Source: Gammaproteobacteria bacterium
Lineage (GTDB): Bacteria; Pseudomonadota; Gammaproteobacteria; Pseudomonadales; Pseudomonadaceae
NCBI GenBank assembly: GCA_023475025.1
Contig: JAMCWB010000056.1
Coordinates: forward strand, 1-35,321
Reading direction: 5' to 3'
DNA: 35,321 nt
In this document: positions 1 through 7,328 of the stretch, in pieces
How positions within the stretch are numbered: the first letter of the stretch is position 1
Layout: each line of letters begins with the position of its first letter
The notes under the pieces: generated by a model
The model's database searches: none
Told to the model about the DNA's origin: nothing
The model's input: the letters and a program-made list of their open reading frames with translations, nothing else
Program-made: the position numbers and the translations under genes

Positions 1-127
1 TCAGTGAGCACCCAGCCAGTCGAGTAGATGAGCTGACGCCCCGGGTGTGGAAGGATCACTTCGCAAATCAGCCGCTGCGATCAGATCTCTACAGAGCGGT
101 CAACCACGCCTTGGAATGAACGCTTAC
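1..127 (+). mobile_element. Right end of an IS66-family insertion sequence (remainder off-window)
   Basis: Seen: an open frame enters from the window edge (bases 3 to 119) and encodes a 38-residue tail containing HPASRVDELTPRVWKDHF, ending in TGA at 117-119. Eight bases later, at 127, the minus strand begins GTAAGCGTTCATTCC, and the 36-bp repeat starts immediately at 128. Known: IS66-family elements have terminal inverted repeats starting GTAA, make 8-bp target duplications, and carry a large transposase whose end lies close to the right terminus; the tail resembles the C-terminal part of that transposase. Inference: bases 1-127 are the IS right end and GTCGAAAG (128-135) would be one target-site copy. 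The other end is not visible. Confidence 0.6.
3..119 (+). CDS. IS66-like transposase, C-terminal fragment (cut by window edge)
   Basis: Thirty-eight codons open at the window start and closed by TGA. The residues ASRVDELTPRVW match my memory of the C-terminal extension of IS66 TnpC-type transposases, which act on the IS termini by a DDE mechanism. None of the catalytic core is in the window, so activity cannot be judged. It runs toward and stops just inside the putative terminal repeat, as expected for this family. The identification depends mostly on the GTAA terminus next to it. Confidence 0.5.
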   Translation, partial: SEHPASRVDELTPRVWKDHFANQPLRSDLYRAVNHALE

Positions 128-163
128 GTCGAAAGTGAGGTCTTGTGGGGTCATGGGGATACC
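128..163. repeat. 36-bp perfect direct repeat, copy 1
   Basis: Bases 128-163 are identical to 1014-1049. On the minus strand the copy covers the last codons and stop of the HI1420-like antitoxin gene and then ATGACCCCACAAGACC..., which reads MTPQDLTFD. This copy is cut at 128/127 by the IS66-like terminus. See copy 2, where the same reading frame continues further. Confidence 0.9.
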
Positions 164-468
164 GATACGTCCGGGACAATGCCCTCATGCTCATTAAGGA
201 TCTGAAGCACCCGGGCCAAATTGACGAGTGTGGGGTTGCCCTGCGCGCCAAACATGCGATGCAGGCTTTTTACCGCTATGCCGCTGGCCTGTGCCAGCGT
301 TTCAAAGCCAAGCGTGGCGTTAATATAGTCACGCAACAACGCCCTGGCGCCCGTTCCGTCGCCCTGAACCAGAGCGCTCTCTGCTTCGGTCAACAGCGCC
401 CTACGGAACCCGGCATCCTGCTGGGCTCGGGCGCGCACCGTCTCCCGAAACGCTTTTGTCAGTGCCAT
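151..468 (-). CDS. Antitoxin of a HI1420-type toxin-antitoxin module
   Basis: A 105-residue protein beginning MALTKAFRETVRARAQQDAGFR, with a helix-turn-helix near residues 58-90 (TLAQASGIAVKSLHRMFGAQGNPTLVNLARVL). This matches the HI1420-like 'addiction module antidote' family, which binds and neutralises the cognate Gp49/HI1419-type RNase toxin and represses the operon. Start: an ATG at 474 overlaps the toxin stop as ATGA, but GGAG lies only one base away from it; the ATG at 468 has GGAG seven bases upstream and matches the usual MALT start of the family, so 468 is preferred. The gene is translationally coupled to the toxin just upstream. Its last three codons and stop lie in the 36-bp repeat, so the C-terminus may have been replaced by recombination. 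Confidence 0.85.
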   Translation of the reverse strand: MALTKAFRETVRARAQQDAGFRRALLTEAESALVQGDGTGARALLRDYINATLGFETLAQASGIAVKSLHRMFGAQGNPTLVNLARVLQILNEHEGIVPDVSVSP

Positions 469-470
469 GT

Positions 471-797
471 TCATTCTCCGCCTTGGCGCAGCCGGTAGTC
501 CCGCCAACGCGCTTTTGCTTCAGTGATGTCCCAGCGTTGCCGCCTTTTGGAGCCACCACCCAAAAGCAGCACCATGCGCCCAGATGCATACGCAAAATAG
601 ATCCGATACCCCGGCCCACTATGAATACGCCGCTCTATCACTCCTTCGCCTACAGGCTTTTGATCGCCAAAGTTCCCAGCCTCCATCCTTGCGAGGACAA
701 GCGCGATGCGCGCCGCAACCGACGCCGGCAATTCATTAAACCAACTGGCGAATGGCGAGTTCCCGCGAGTATCGAGATACTCTTCCAAGTGCCACAT
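471..797 (-). CDS. Toxin of the module: HI1419/Gp49 (RelE-like) family
   Basis: A 108-residue protein. The segment NSPFASWFNELPASVAARIALVLARMEAGNFGDQK is typical of the phage Gp49-like/HI1419 branch of the RelE/HigB superfamily, as are the later GVIERRIHSGPGYRIYFA and the basic C-terminus (GGSKRRQRWDITEAKARW). Such toxins are ribosome-associated mRNA endonucleases in the cytoplasm. The length is normal and no lesion is visible. GAGG lies four bases before the ATG. The toxin precedes the antitoxin and overlaps it, the usual order in this family. Its upstream palindrome is described separately. Confidence 0.88.
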   Translation of the reverse strand: MWHLEEYLDTRGNSPFASWFNELPASVAARIALVLARMEAGNFGDQKPVGEGVIERRIHSGPGYRIYFAYASGRMVLLLGGGSKRRQRWDITEAKARWRDYRLRQGGE

Positions 798-811
798 ACA
801 ACCTCACAGAT

Positions 812-829
812 GGTAACTTATAGGTTACC
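812..829. promoter_or_regulatory. Putative autoregulatory operator of the HI1419/HI1420-like module
   Basis: A perfect inverted repeat, GGTAAC-ttatag-GTTACC, begins 15 bases upstream of the toxin start. On the minus strand TATAAG within it could be a -10 box, with a weak TGGCAT 17 bases upstream. Antitoxins of this type normally repress their own operon through such sites; binding here is inference. Confidence 0.55.
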
Positions 830-935
830 CACTTGCAACATGCCACATGTTCATGTGGGAGGTCATATTCTGGAGGTGGCGTCGGCTGCCGGGTGTAAGC
901 CCTAGCTTAAATGTCTGTCAGAGAATGCCGCCCGG

Positions 936-955
936 GCTGTGCTGTGCTGTGCTGT
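936..955. repeat. Short tandem repeat (GCTGT)4
   Basis: Four exact GCTGT units in the non-coding stretch between the two antitoxin regions, followed by degenerate copies (gccgg, gctgt). It would be prone to slippage, but no gene reads across it, so no phase-variation role is supported. Confidence 0.9.
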
Positions 956-973
956 GCCGGGCTGTATTGCCCT

Positions 974-1040
974 GCCCTGTGTAGAAGTAACTCCGGCAGG
1001 TGATGCCGTGGCTGTCGAAAGTGAGGTCTTGTGGGGTCAT
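974..1040 (-). pseudogene. Truncated start of a hydrolase-like gene (fragment)
   Basis: On the minus strand an ATG at 1040 opens MTPQDLTFDSHGITCRSYFY, then the sequence decays into the GCTGT repeat. The segment FDSHGITCRSYFY resembles the first strand of alpha/beta hydrolases of the dienelactone-hydrolase type, but 20 residues are too few for certainty. The first nine codons recur exactly in the other 36-bp repeat copy (ATG at 154), where the frame is cut by the IS66-like end. I read both as remnants of one gene start; the rest of the gene is absent from the window. Confidence 0.3.
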
Positions 1041-1049
1041 GGGGATACC
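1014..1049. repeat. 36-bp perfect direct repeat, copy 2
   Basis: Identical to 128-163, offset by 886 bases. It lies five bases downstream of the stop of the orphan HigA-like gene, while copy 1 overlaps the end of the HI1420-like gene. So both copies sit at the 3' end of an antitoxin gene and both open the MTPQDLTFD frame. Confidence 0.9.
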
Positions 1050-1054
1050 CATAT

Positions 1055-1357
1055 TTACAGTGAAAAGCTGCGATGCTGCCCATCGGGCAGCTCAATATCG
1101 ATGGACACCTTGCCGCCCAGGGCTTCGACATAACGTTTCAACGAAGACAAACGCAGGTCTTTGCCGCTGCGCTCCATACCCGCCACTGTCGGCTGCTTCA
1201 CGCCCAGCGCCTGCGCCACATCGACCTGTGTCCTGGAAACCAGCGCCCGGATCTCCGCCAGGTGGATATCCAGCAAAATGGCATCCGCCTTCTCCGTGGC
1301 CTTCTTGACCACCTCCGGCTTTTCGGATTTAAGTATCTGATTCAAGTATCTGGCCAT
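1055..1357 (-). CDS. Orphan HigA-like antitoxin (XRE helix-turn-helix)
   Basis: One hundred residues starting MARYLNQILKSEKPEVV, then a leucine-rich helical N-terminus and a Xre-type HTH (RTQVDVAQALGVKQPTVAGMERSGKDLRLSSLKRYVEALGG, about residues 43-84), ending DIELPDGQHRSFSL. This is the familiar HigA-type antitoxin of HigB/RelE-like toxins, which usually sits directly downstream of the toxin gene. Here the upstream space holds only a promoter and a cysC pseudogene, and no toxin frame is visible, so it appears solitary. Start chosen at the MARYL methionine as in relatives, with a weak GGTGA five bases upstream; an in-frame ATG further upstream (1426) lies beyond the promoter and is unlikely. 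Confidence 0.82.
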   Translation of the reverse strand: MARYLNQILKSEKPEVVKKATEKADAILLDIHLAEIRALVSRTQVDVAQALGVKQPTVAGMERSGKDLRLSSLKRYVEALGGKVSIDIELPDGQHRSFSL

Positions 1358-1385
1358 TTCAATCACCGTTGTTTCAGCTGACCAC

Positions 1386-1415
1386 ATTATAGCCATAAAG
1401 CTATATTTCTGTCTG
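1386..1415 (-). promoter_or_regulatory. Promoter and operator of the orphan HigA-like gene
   Basis: On the minus strand CAGACA (1415-1410) and a consensus TATAAT (1391-1386) are separated by 18 bases. A perfect inverted repeat TATAGC-cataaa-GCTATA (plus strand 1388-1405) overlaps the -10 and the spacer. This is the layout expected of an autorepressed antitoxin promoter. Repression is inferred. Confidence 0.6.
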
Positions 1416-1422
1416 TCAGCGA

Positions 1423-1742
1423 TCACAACAACGCCAGCACCTTGCGGACGCAGGCTTCCAGGTCGTCGGTGGCGGTGTTGACGGTGATTTCCGGGATCTC
1501 GGGGTGAAGTCCTTGATCAGGCCCTGGCGGGCTTTCTGGTAGAGGCCCTTAGGATCGCGTTGTTCGCAGGTTTCCAGGGGGGCGCTGACGTAGACCTCGA
1601 TGAACTCACCCGGCTCGAACAGGGCGCGGGCGGCCTCGCGGTCGGAGCGAAATGGAGAGATGAAGGCGCTGATCACGATCAGGCCAGCATCGACCATCAG
1701 CTTCGACAGCTCCCTGGTGCGTTCGCCAACATGGATTTCCCC
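1423..1742 (-). pseudogene. cysC: cysC (adenylylsulfate kinase) pseudogene
   Basis: The readable core [75 protein letters not shown] is APS kinase, which phosphorylates adenylylsulfate to PAPS. Two lesions are visible. The N-terminal part with the P-loop ATP site is missing, and after GLIKDFT about ten residues (usually G-D-P-Y-E-x-P) are deleted with a change of frame: the family's ending [25 protein letters not shown] is present in a different frame and stops at 1423-1425. The gene cannot make an active kinase. It lies between the polysaccharide operon and the toxin-antitoxin cluster and marks a deletion boundary. The 5' limit (about 1742) is approximate. Confidence 0.85.
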
Positions 1743-1770
1743 GGGCCGGCCAGGGCGTGAATGACTCGAG

Positions 1771-2943
1771 TTATGTAGCTTGCTGCATTACCTCAGCAAG
1801 TACCCGGCAGGTCAGCGCAACTTCAGATTCTGTCAGAGTGGGATGTACCAGGAACATCAGACTGGTGTCGCCTAACTCACGAGCGACCGGCAAACGCTCT
1901 CTGGGGCGGAAGCCGGTACCATCAAACGCCTTTTCAAGGTATACCTCTGAGCAGCTCCCCGAATAGCAAGGAACACCCCGGGCGTTGATTTCGGCAAGAA
2001 TGCGATCTCTGGACCAGCCCTCAGCCAGCTTCTCCGGCTCCACGAAGACATAACATTTGTAGGCCGCATGGGTGGCCCACTCTGGCACTTCCGGAACACG
2101 CAGCCCAGGGCACTGAGCGGCCGTTTGCCATATTCGATTTGCGTTGCTCAGGCGTGCAGCCTGCCATTCAGGCATACGCTGTAACTGGATGCGCCCGATG
2201 GCAGACTGCATTTCCGTCAGGCGCCAGTTAGTGCCGAAACTTTCATGCAACCAACGAAAGCCGGGGGGATGCTCGCGCTCGTACACCGCCTCCCAGCTTT
2301 TTCCGTGGTCCTTATAGCTCCACATGCGGGACCAGAGCTCACGATCATTGGTGGTGACCATGCCACCCTCACCGCCAGTGCTCATGATCTTGTCCTGGCA
2401 GAAGGACCAGGCGCCGATATGGCCGATGCTACCCACCGGCTTGCCGCGATAACGGGCCCCATGCGCCTGGGCGCAATCTTCGATCACTTTCAATCCGTGC
2501 TCATTGGCCAGCGCCATGATCGGGTCCATGTCGCAGGGCATACCGGCCAGATGCACGCAGATCACCGCGCGGGTACGCGGTGACAACACGGCGGCAATCG
2601 TTGCCGCCGAAATGTTCTGCGAATCAGCATCTACCTCCGCAAACACCGGCACAGCCCCGGCAGACACAATGGACGACGCCGAGGCAAGGAACGTGCGAGG
2701 CGTCACCACCACCTCATCGCCGGAGCCGATTCCCAGCGCCTTGAGCGCCAGATCCAGCGCCAGAGTGCCGTTGCCCACTGCTATGGCGTATTCACACTCG
2801 GTAAAGGCTGCAAATTCACGCTCGAACGCCCTGCCCTCCTGGCCGGTCCAGTAGTTGACTTTGTTGGAGAGCAATACTCGCGAAACAGCATGCGTCTCTT
2901 CCTGGGTGAAGCAGGGCCAAGGCGAGAATGGGGTGTTCAACAT
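1771..2943 (-). CDS. DegT/DnrJ/EryC1/StrS aminotransferase, PglE-like (UDP-4-keto sugar aminotransferase)
   Basis: A 390-residue PLP enzyme of the sugar-nucleotide aminotransferase family. Landmarks are the N-terminal [50 protein letters not shown], the cofactor region [13 protein letters not shown] and the PLP-lysine motif [15 protein letters not shown]. Relatives with this start and length transfer an amino group from glutamate to C4 of UDP-4-keto-6-deoxy-HexNAc (Campylobacter PglE). Start taken at [16 protein letters not shown] nine bases upstream supports it, whereas the upstream ATG at 2967 has no Shine-Dalgarno. It follows the PglD-like and PglC-like genes, so together they probably make and use a bacillosamine-type sugar (QuiNAc4NAc). 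The matching 4,6-dehydratase (PglF/WbpM type) is not in the window. Confidence 0.8.
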   Translation of the reverse strand: MLNTPFSPWPCFTQEETHAVSRVLLSNKVNYWTGQEGRAFEREFAAFTECEYAIAVGNGTLALDLALKALGIGSGDEVVVTPRTFLASASSIVSAGAVPVFAEVDADSQNISAATIAAVLSPRTRAVICVHLAGMPCDMDPIMALANEHGLKVIEDCAQAHGARYRGKPVGSIGHIGAWSFCQDKIMSTGGEGGMVTTNDRELWSRMWSYKDHGKSWEAVYEREHPPGFRWLHESFGTNWRLTEMQSAIGRIQLQRMPEWQAARLSNANRIWQTAAQCPGLRVPEVPEWATHAAYKCYVFVEPEKLAEGWSRDRILAEINARGVPCYSGSCSEVYLEKAFDGTGFRPRERLPVARELGDTSLMFLVHPTLTESEVALTCRVLAEVMQQAT

Positions 2944-3002
2944 CGGAAAAATCTCCAGATGGATCATATATCGCCGATTAGACAGGCCGTATCAAATAGG
3001 GG

Positions 3003-3650
3003 TCACTTAACAAGGGGCTTTGCCGGATTCCCGACAACCACCGCGCCCGGCGCCACATCCTTGGTGACCACAGCCCCCATGCCGACAACCGCGCCTTCAC
3101 CAATGACCAGCGGCTTACCCGGTTTGCCCTGCTTGAGAATCGCACCCGTGCCGATATAGGCATAGTCGTGAATATGAACGTTACCGTTACACATGACCCG
3201 AGGAGCAAAAGTCACGTAGTCACCAATCACACAATCGTGCGCAACATAGCTGTAGATGTTCGCATGAAACTGCTTTCCGATACGCACATTACTGGTAATG
3301 GTCACAAAGGGTGTAAGGATACTGCCGGCCTCTATCTCCACATCATCCATGATCACATTGCCGGCATGAGATATATCGACGAACGCCAGCGCGGCATCAG
3401 AACAGCGCTGCACAAGCTTTTTTCTGACCTGCGAATCAGCAATAGCCACGGAAACCAACTTTGTCTCTGCCTGGTCAGCGACAAACTGATCGAATGTCAG
3501 AACCCGATGCCCGTTGATCTCATCTGCAATGGGATTGTCATCAACAAACACGAAGGCAGATTGGCTCTCCTGGCTAAACTGGGCACGCAGAACAGGCATA
3601 ACCTCACGCCCAAAGCCGCTGGCCCCAAAAACACCATAAATCTTGCTCAT
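3003..3650 (-). CDS. Acetyltransferase, PglD-like (left-handed beta-helix)
   Basis: A 215-residue protein. The N-terminal part (residues 1-75; IYGVFGASGFGREVMPVL, then VFVDDNP) is the Rossmann-like sugar-nucleotide domain of PglD/NeuD enzymes. The rest is a hexapeptide-repeat beta-helix (ISHAGNVIMDDVEIEAGSILTPFVTITSNVRIGKQ..., GEGAVVGMGAVVTKDVAPGAVVVGNPAKPL). The conserved histidine in SYVAHDCVIGDYV is the expected catalytic base. PglD acetylates the C4 amine of UDP-4-amino-4,6-dideoxy-GlcNAc using acetyl-CoA. It sits three bases downstream of the PglC-like gene and upstream of the matching aminotransferase, which favours that substrate. Full length by family standards. Confidence 0.82.
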   Translation of the reverse strand: MSKIYGVFGASGFGREVMPVLRAQFSQESQSAFVFVDDNPIADEINGHRVLTFDQFVADQAETKLVSVAIADSQVRKKLVQRCSDAALAFVDISHAGNVIMDDVEIEAGSILTPFVTITSNVRIGKQFHANIYSYVAHDCVIGDYVTFAPRVMCNGNVHIHDYAYIGTGAILKQGKPGKPLVIGEGAVVGMGAVVTKDVAPGAVVVGNPAKPLVK

Positions 3651-3653
3651 CTT

Positions 3654-4253
3654 CTACTCTCCCTTGTTGCCAGTAAAGCGACTCATAGTCGCCTCACCGT
3701 CAGCAGAAATGCCTTCTCGCACCAGCACTTTTTTGACCGTCAGAAACAGTATCTTGATATCCAGCCACAATGACTGGTTATCAACATACCAGACATCCAG
3801 CTTGAACTTCTCTTCCCAGCTTATGGCGTTCCGGCCGTTAACTTGAGCCCAACCGGTGACGCCCGGGCGAACCTCATGGCGGCGCGCCTGCTCAGCGGAA
3901 TAGAGGGGCAAGTATTCCATGAGCAACGGGCGAGGCCCCACCAGGCTCATATCGCCCTTGAGCACGTTCCAGAGTTCCGGCAGTTCATCCAAACTGGTGG
4001 ATCTGAGGAAGGCTCCGAGGCGCGTCAGGCGCTGGTCATCAGGCAATGGGTTGCCCGACTTGTCTGTGGCATTGAGCATGGTGCGGAATTTTACCATCTG
4101 GAAAGGCTTGCCGTTCAGGCCAGGGCGGACCTGGCGGAAGAGTACCGGGCTGCCCATCTGTATACGGACCAGCACGGCGACGGTGACCAGTAAAGGGGAA
4201 AGTAGCAACAGCCCGAACAGGGAAGCCAATACGTCAATAAGCCGCTTGATCAT
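3654..4253 (-). CDS. Initiating phosphoglycosyltransferase, PglC-like (bacterial sugar transferase)
   Basis: A 199-residue monotopic membrane enzyme: one N-terminal hydrophobic re-entrant segment (IKRLIDVLASLFGLLLLSPLLVTVAVLV), then the bacterial sugar transferase domain with VLFRQVRPGLNGKPFQMVKFRTM, the catalytic DELPELWNVLKGDMSLVGPRP region and GVTGWAQVNGRN. It lacks the extra N-terminal membrane domain of WbaP/WcaJ and has the small PglC size. It transfers a phospho-sugar from UDP to undecaprenyl phosphate at the inner membrane, starting the repeat unit. Its ATG overlaps the GT4 stop as ATGA, so that start is firm. With PglD/PglE neighbours the likely first sugar is diNAc-bacillosamine, by inference. 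Confidence 0.88.
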   Translation of the reverse strand: MIKRLIDVLASLFGLLLLSPLLVTVAVLVRIQMGSPVLFRQVRPGLNGKPFQMVKFRTMLNATDKSGNPLPDDQRLTRLGAFLRSTSLDELPELWNVLKGDMSLVGPRPLLMEYLPLYSAEQARRHEVRPGVTGWAQVNGRNAISWEEKFKLDVWYVDNQSLWLDIKILFLTVKKVLVREGISADGEATMSRFTGNKGE

Positions 4254-5491
4254 GCGTTCCCCCCTTCTCTGCTGGAAACCTGTCCCGCTGTAACCCACGC
4301 GACCCACCTGCTCGCCAGAAGATGCCGATCAAACTCCCGCTCCGCCAGGCGGCGGGCATTATCCGCCATCTCACGCAACCGCGGCCGATCACAGGATGCC
4401 TGCTCCAGGGCATCGGCAAAAGCTTCAGGTGAATCGGCAGGCACTGCAAAGCCACATTGGTTCTCAGTGATTATTTCGGCCAACCAGCCGGGATAGTTAT
4501 TCAACACCGGAAGGCCTGCCGCGATATAGTCGAAAAACTTGTTAGGCGACGTGCCGTAGTAAAAAGCCGGCACGTTCTTCAGGACCTGCAACCCAATATC
4601 CGCCCCGGCCAGGTATCCAACGAGAGCACGCTTGGGAACAGGGTCCATAAACAGCAGATTACTCAGCTGCATGGATGCGGCTTGTTCAACCAGCGCCGCT
4701 TTCTCGCCACCATCGCCAATCAGCACCAGCTTGATGTCATTGCGCCCGCGCTGTTCAAGCACCTTGGCTGCATCCAGCACAGCACCCAGGCCATTAGCAG
4801 CACCATGGGTGCCGGAAAAAACAGCAACAAGGTCACCATCTCCGACGCCATCTGGCCTCTTTCTCATGGGCACATCATAAAAAAGAGACAGGTCACAGCC
4901 ATTCGGCACCATGCAGATTCGATCTTCCGGTACACCCTTGGCAGCAATACCTGCGGCTATGCCCGGCGACAAAGCCACGCACCGATGAGCAGAGCGATAC
5001 GCTACCCATTCTAGTAGAGACAACATTCCGAGAACGACCGGGTTTGTGATGACTCCCATCTCTCTTGGTAACTCAGGCCACAAGTCCCGTACTTCAAAGA
5101 CAAAAGGCTTACGCCGGAGCCACCTGGCGAAGATCCCGGGGATGCCCGCAGTCAGGGGCGTCGTGGTCGCAAAGACAACATCATAGGGTTCGCGCAGTGC
5201 TATCCAGACAGACAGCAGCGCAAACTTCAGGAACGCCATCGCCCGAGCCAGAAACCCCTGCTTATTGGAATAAGAAAGATCAAACTCTATGACATCAATG
5301 CCATCAACTTCACCGCGCCGCCTTCCCTTGCTGAAACTGCCGGCAAGCCCTGTCGCACCTTGCGCATAGCTACCACACACCATTGTTACCCTATGACCTT
5401 CGCGCAATAACTGACGAGCCATCTCATAGGATCTGGTGCCCGCAGCACCGTCGGGTGTGGAAAAATGTTGGTGGAAATACAGTACCCGCAT
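4250..5491 (-). CDS. Glycosyltransferase family 4, WbuB-like
   Basis: A 413-residue GT-B enzyme. The N-terminal domain starts MRVLYFHQHFSTPDGAAGTRSYEMARQLLREGHRVTMVCG, a signature of the WbuB-type GT4 group, and contains EVRDLWPELPREMG. The C-terminal nucleotide-sugar domain has VPNGCDLSLF, LVAVFSGTHGAANGL, LVLIGDGGEKAAL and TSPNKFFDYIAAGLPVLNN, with the EX7E-like region replaced by the SPNKFFDY form common in this group. It acts in the cytoplasm, adding a sugar to the lipid-linked intermediate made by the adjacent PglC-like enzyme. WbuB itself adds L-FucNAc; the donor here is not known, and UDP-ManNAcA is one candidate because wecB and wecC lie in the same operon. Confidence 0.85.
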   Translation of the reverse strand: MRVLYFHQHFSTPDGAAGTRSYEMARQLLREGHRVTMVCGSYAQGATGLAGSFSKGRRRGEVDGIDVIEFDLSYSNKQGFLARAMAFLKFALLSVWIALREPYDVVFATTTPLTAGIPGIFARWLRRKPFVFEVRDLWPELPREMGVITNPVVLGMLSLLEWVAYRSAHRCVALSPGIAAGIAAKGVPEDRICMVPNGCDLSLFYDVPMRKRPDGVGDGDLVAVFSGTHGAANGLGAVLDAAKVLEQRGRNDIKLVLIGDGGEKAALVEQAASMQLSNLLFMDPVPKRALVGYLAGADIGLQVLKNVPAFYYGTSPNKFFDYIAAGLPVLNNYPGWLAEIITENQCGFAVPADSPEAFADALEQASCDRPRLREMADNARRLAEREFDRHLLASRWVAWVTAGQVSSREGGNA

Positions 5492-5493
5492 AA

Positions 5494-7326
5494 TCAGAAT
5501 CTCAACTCCGTGGTCAGCGTGCCCGCTTCTGCTACTTCGATCTCAAGTACCGGCAACGGCGTTTTCTGCGAGTAATAACGTGACTCCCAGCCCTCGACAA
5601 GCTCGCGACGAATAATAGGCACACTACCCTGAACCCTAAGTTTCACTCTGCTGTGCTCGTCGCCGCCCACCAACCAATCGCCTTCCCAGTGCCATTCACC
5701 CGGAGCCAATCGCCAGCGCAGTACTGCTTTCTCGGCGAAGCCATGGTATCTGTCTTCCACACAAAGTTTACTCTCTCGCAACGCCACCGTACGATGATGG
5801 AAGGCTCCGAGCCAATCCGAATAGCCTGCTGCGACCGACAATGCTCCATCACGCTCAACGAGCGGCATCACCTCGCGTGCTTTCGGCCAAGCGCCATAGA
5901 GGAAACGGCTTATCTTTGGCATCGCATCGCGACTGTCAAACTCAATAGTATTATGCGCAGCCATGCTCTTGAAATAGCTTTGCCAGGGCTCCTCACAGTT
6001 ATAGCTGTAAGAGCCAGCATCACGGAGCAGGTTCACACCACCCTTCCAGAAATCCACATGTAGAAGATCACATTGACCGGGCCGGAAGCGAAAGCGAGGA
6101 TAGCGCAGAAGTGCCGTAACATCACGGCCCCGTAATACGGCAAAACCGCCGTTATCGTAAAGGCGTGATTCACGATAATCCTTGACCACCTCTGGCGTAG
6201 CCAGCCCCAAACACTGCAGTGGTAAATCATAATCACCAGCGGCATCGTATGCACGACAGCCATGAAACAAAACAGAAGCTAACTGAACGGAGGGGCGCAC
6301 ATCTCGGTAGTCCGTATCGGTTAATGGCAGTAAACGAGCGCCGTCGTTTGATCCCAGGTTAGGTGTATCAGCACCGTCCGGAGATACCATATTGCCCAAC
6401 CAAGCGGTGGCAAGTTGCAACCGTGACATTAGCTCGGCAGAGAAAGCGGGCAAGTTCATGGCTCGGCGCCATACCTCCGCCATGGAATAGGTATCCAGCA
6501 TCACGCGGTGGTAATTAACCGAGTATTGGCTGAAGCTGCCGTCTGACTCGATCAGACGTCGAGCGCGATTTTCAAGCCACTTAAGCCCGACGCGCTGCCA
6601 CTTCTCGCCCTGGGTATCACCTAGAGAGGTAAGCCAGCTTCCACCGATATACAGAGCTGCCGCCTCGGAAGTGCCGTGGTTATTATCCTGAGCAATCGCA
6701 TAGAGGATAGTGGGTGCTATTCGTTGTAAATGAACCCGCAACAACGCAACAAGGCCAGAGACAGGCTTGTCAGCCTGAGCAAGCAGCAATGCCGCCATGG
6801 CCAGATGCATAACCCGAATGGAGGCTTCCTGGCCACACTTCCAATTGGCCCCTAGATAGGGCGGGTTCTGCTGGCACCAATCAGCCAGCCAATCATTCAG
6901 CTGAGAAAGCGCCCTGGCATCACCAGCAGCCGCGCGCTGAGCAAAGGCAAGCACCCAATCGAAACGGGAAAGCTCCCACACGCCCTTGATATCCCCCAGA
7001 CCATCAACAAAATCGGAGATTTGCCACCAGGGCAGCGCGGCATCACTATCCGCCCCTGTTAACACACTACGGTGCCAGTCAGGCCGCCCCGTTTTGACCA
7101 TAGGCAGAACCATGGGCAAACCAAACTGGCGCCACGAGGGCTCTGGCTCTAATGCAGGTACAGCCCCCCTACTCGCCGCGCTGAAGAAAGGCGGGACAGC
7201 CGCGGTTACCTGAAGTCGCCTTACCGGGTTCAATCCAAGCTTCACACCCAGACGGTAAACAACAGCCCGGAAGATATTCAAAAAGCCTAGACGGCAGGCC
7301 GTGTCCAATTTAGTGGCGACGTTCAT
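5494..7326 (-). CDS. Heparinase II/III-family protein
   Basis: A 610-residue protein. The N-terminal half (about residues 90-360) is the all-alpha toroid of heparinase II/III and alginate lyase families (NPPYLGANWKCGQEASIRVMHLAMA, AIAQDNNHGTSEAAALYIGGSW, GSFSQYSVNYHRVMLDTYSMAEVWRR, LGSNDGARLLPL). The C-terminal half (about 375-600) is the beta-sandwich domain (YDNGGFAVLRGRDVTALLRYPRFRFRPGQCDLLHVDFWKGGVNLLRDAGSYSYN). Asn-His (NNHGTSEA) and Tyr (YSVNYHR) positions used in catalysis by the family appear present. No signal peptide is obvious. Such genes recur inside Wzx/Wzy operons; the protein may cleave or edit uronate-containing product, but its location and substrate are unknown. It is two bases upstream of the GT4 gene. 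Confidence 0.85.
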   Translation of the reverse strand: MNVATKLDTACRLGFLNIFRAVVYRLGVKLGLNPVRRLQVTAAVPPFFSAASRGAVPALEPEPSWRQFGLPMVLPMVKTGRPDWHRSVLTGADSDAALPWWQISDFVDGLGDIKGVWELSRFDWVLAFAQRAAAGDARALSQLNDWLADWCQQNPPYLGANWKCGQEASIRVMHLAMAALLLAQADKPVSGLVALLRVHLQRIAPTILYAIAQDNNHGTSEAAALYIGGSWLTSLGDTQGEKWQRVGLKWLENRARRLIESDGSFSQYSVNYHRVMLDTYSMAEVWRRAMNLPAFSAELMSRLQLATAWLGNMVSPDGADTPNLGSNDGARLLPLTDTDYRDVRPSVQLASVLFHGCRAYDAAGDYDLPLQCLGLATPEVVKDYRESRLYDNGGFAVLRGRDVTALLRYPRFRFRPGQCDLLHVDFWKGGVNLLRDAGSYSYNCEEPWQSYFKSMAAHNTIEFDSRDAMPKISRFLYGAWPKAREVMPLVERDGALSVAAGYSDWLGAFHHRTVALRESKLCVEDRYHGFAEKAVLRWRLAPGEWHWEGDWLVGGDEHSRVKLRVQGSVPIIRRELVEGWESRYYSQKTPLPVLEIEVAEAGTLTTELRF

Positions 7327-7328
7327 TA

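Noticed and set aside
936-955. (GCTGT)4 as a phase-variation tract
   Set aside because: No credible coding frame or promoter crosses it; only short decayed reading frames do.
128-1049. 36-bp repeats as a CRISPR or integron attC array
   Set aside because: Only two copies 886 bases apart with unrelated content between, no attC-type RYYYAAC/GTTRRRY ends, and each copy encodes the same gene start.
1416-1697. An intact 93-residue protein at the cysC site
   Set aside because: The frame is only the middle of APS kinase followed by an out-of-frame tail ([15 protein letters not shown]); the true C-terminus is in another frame, so it is a pseudogene.
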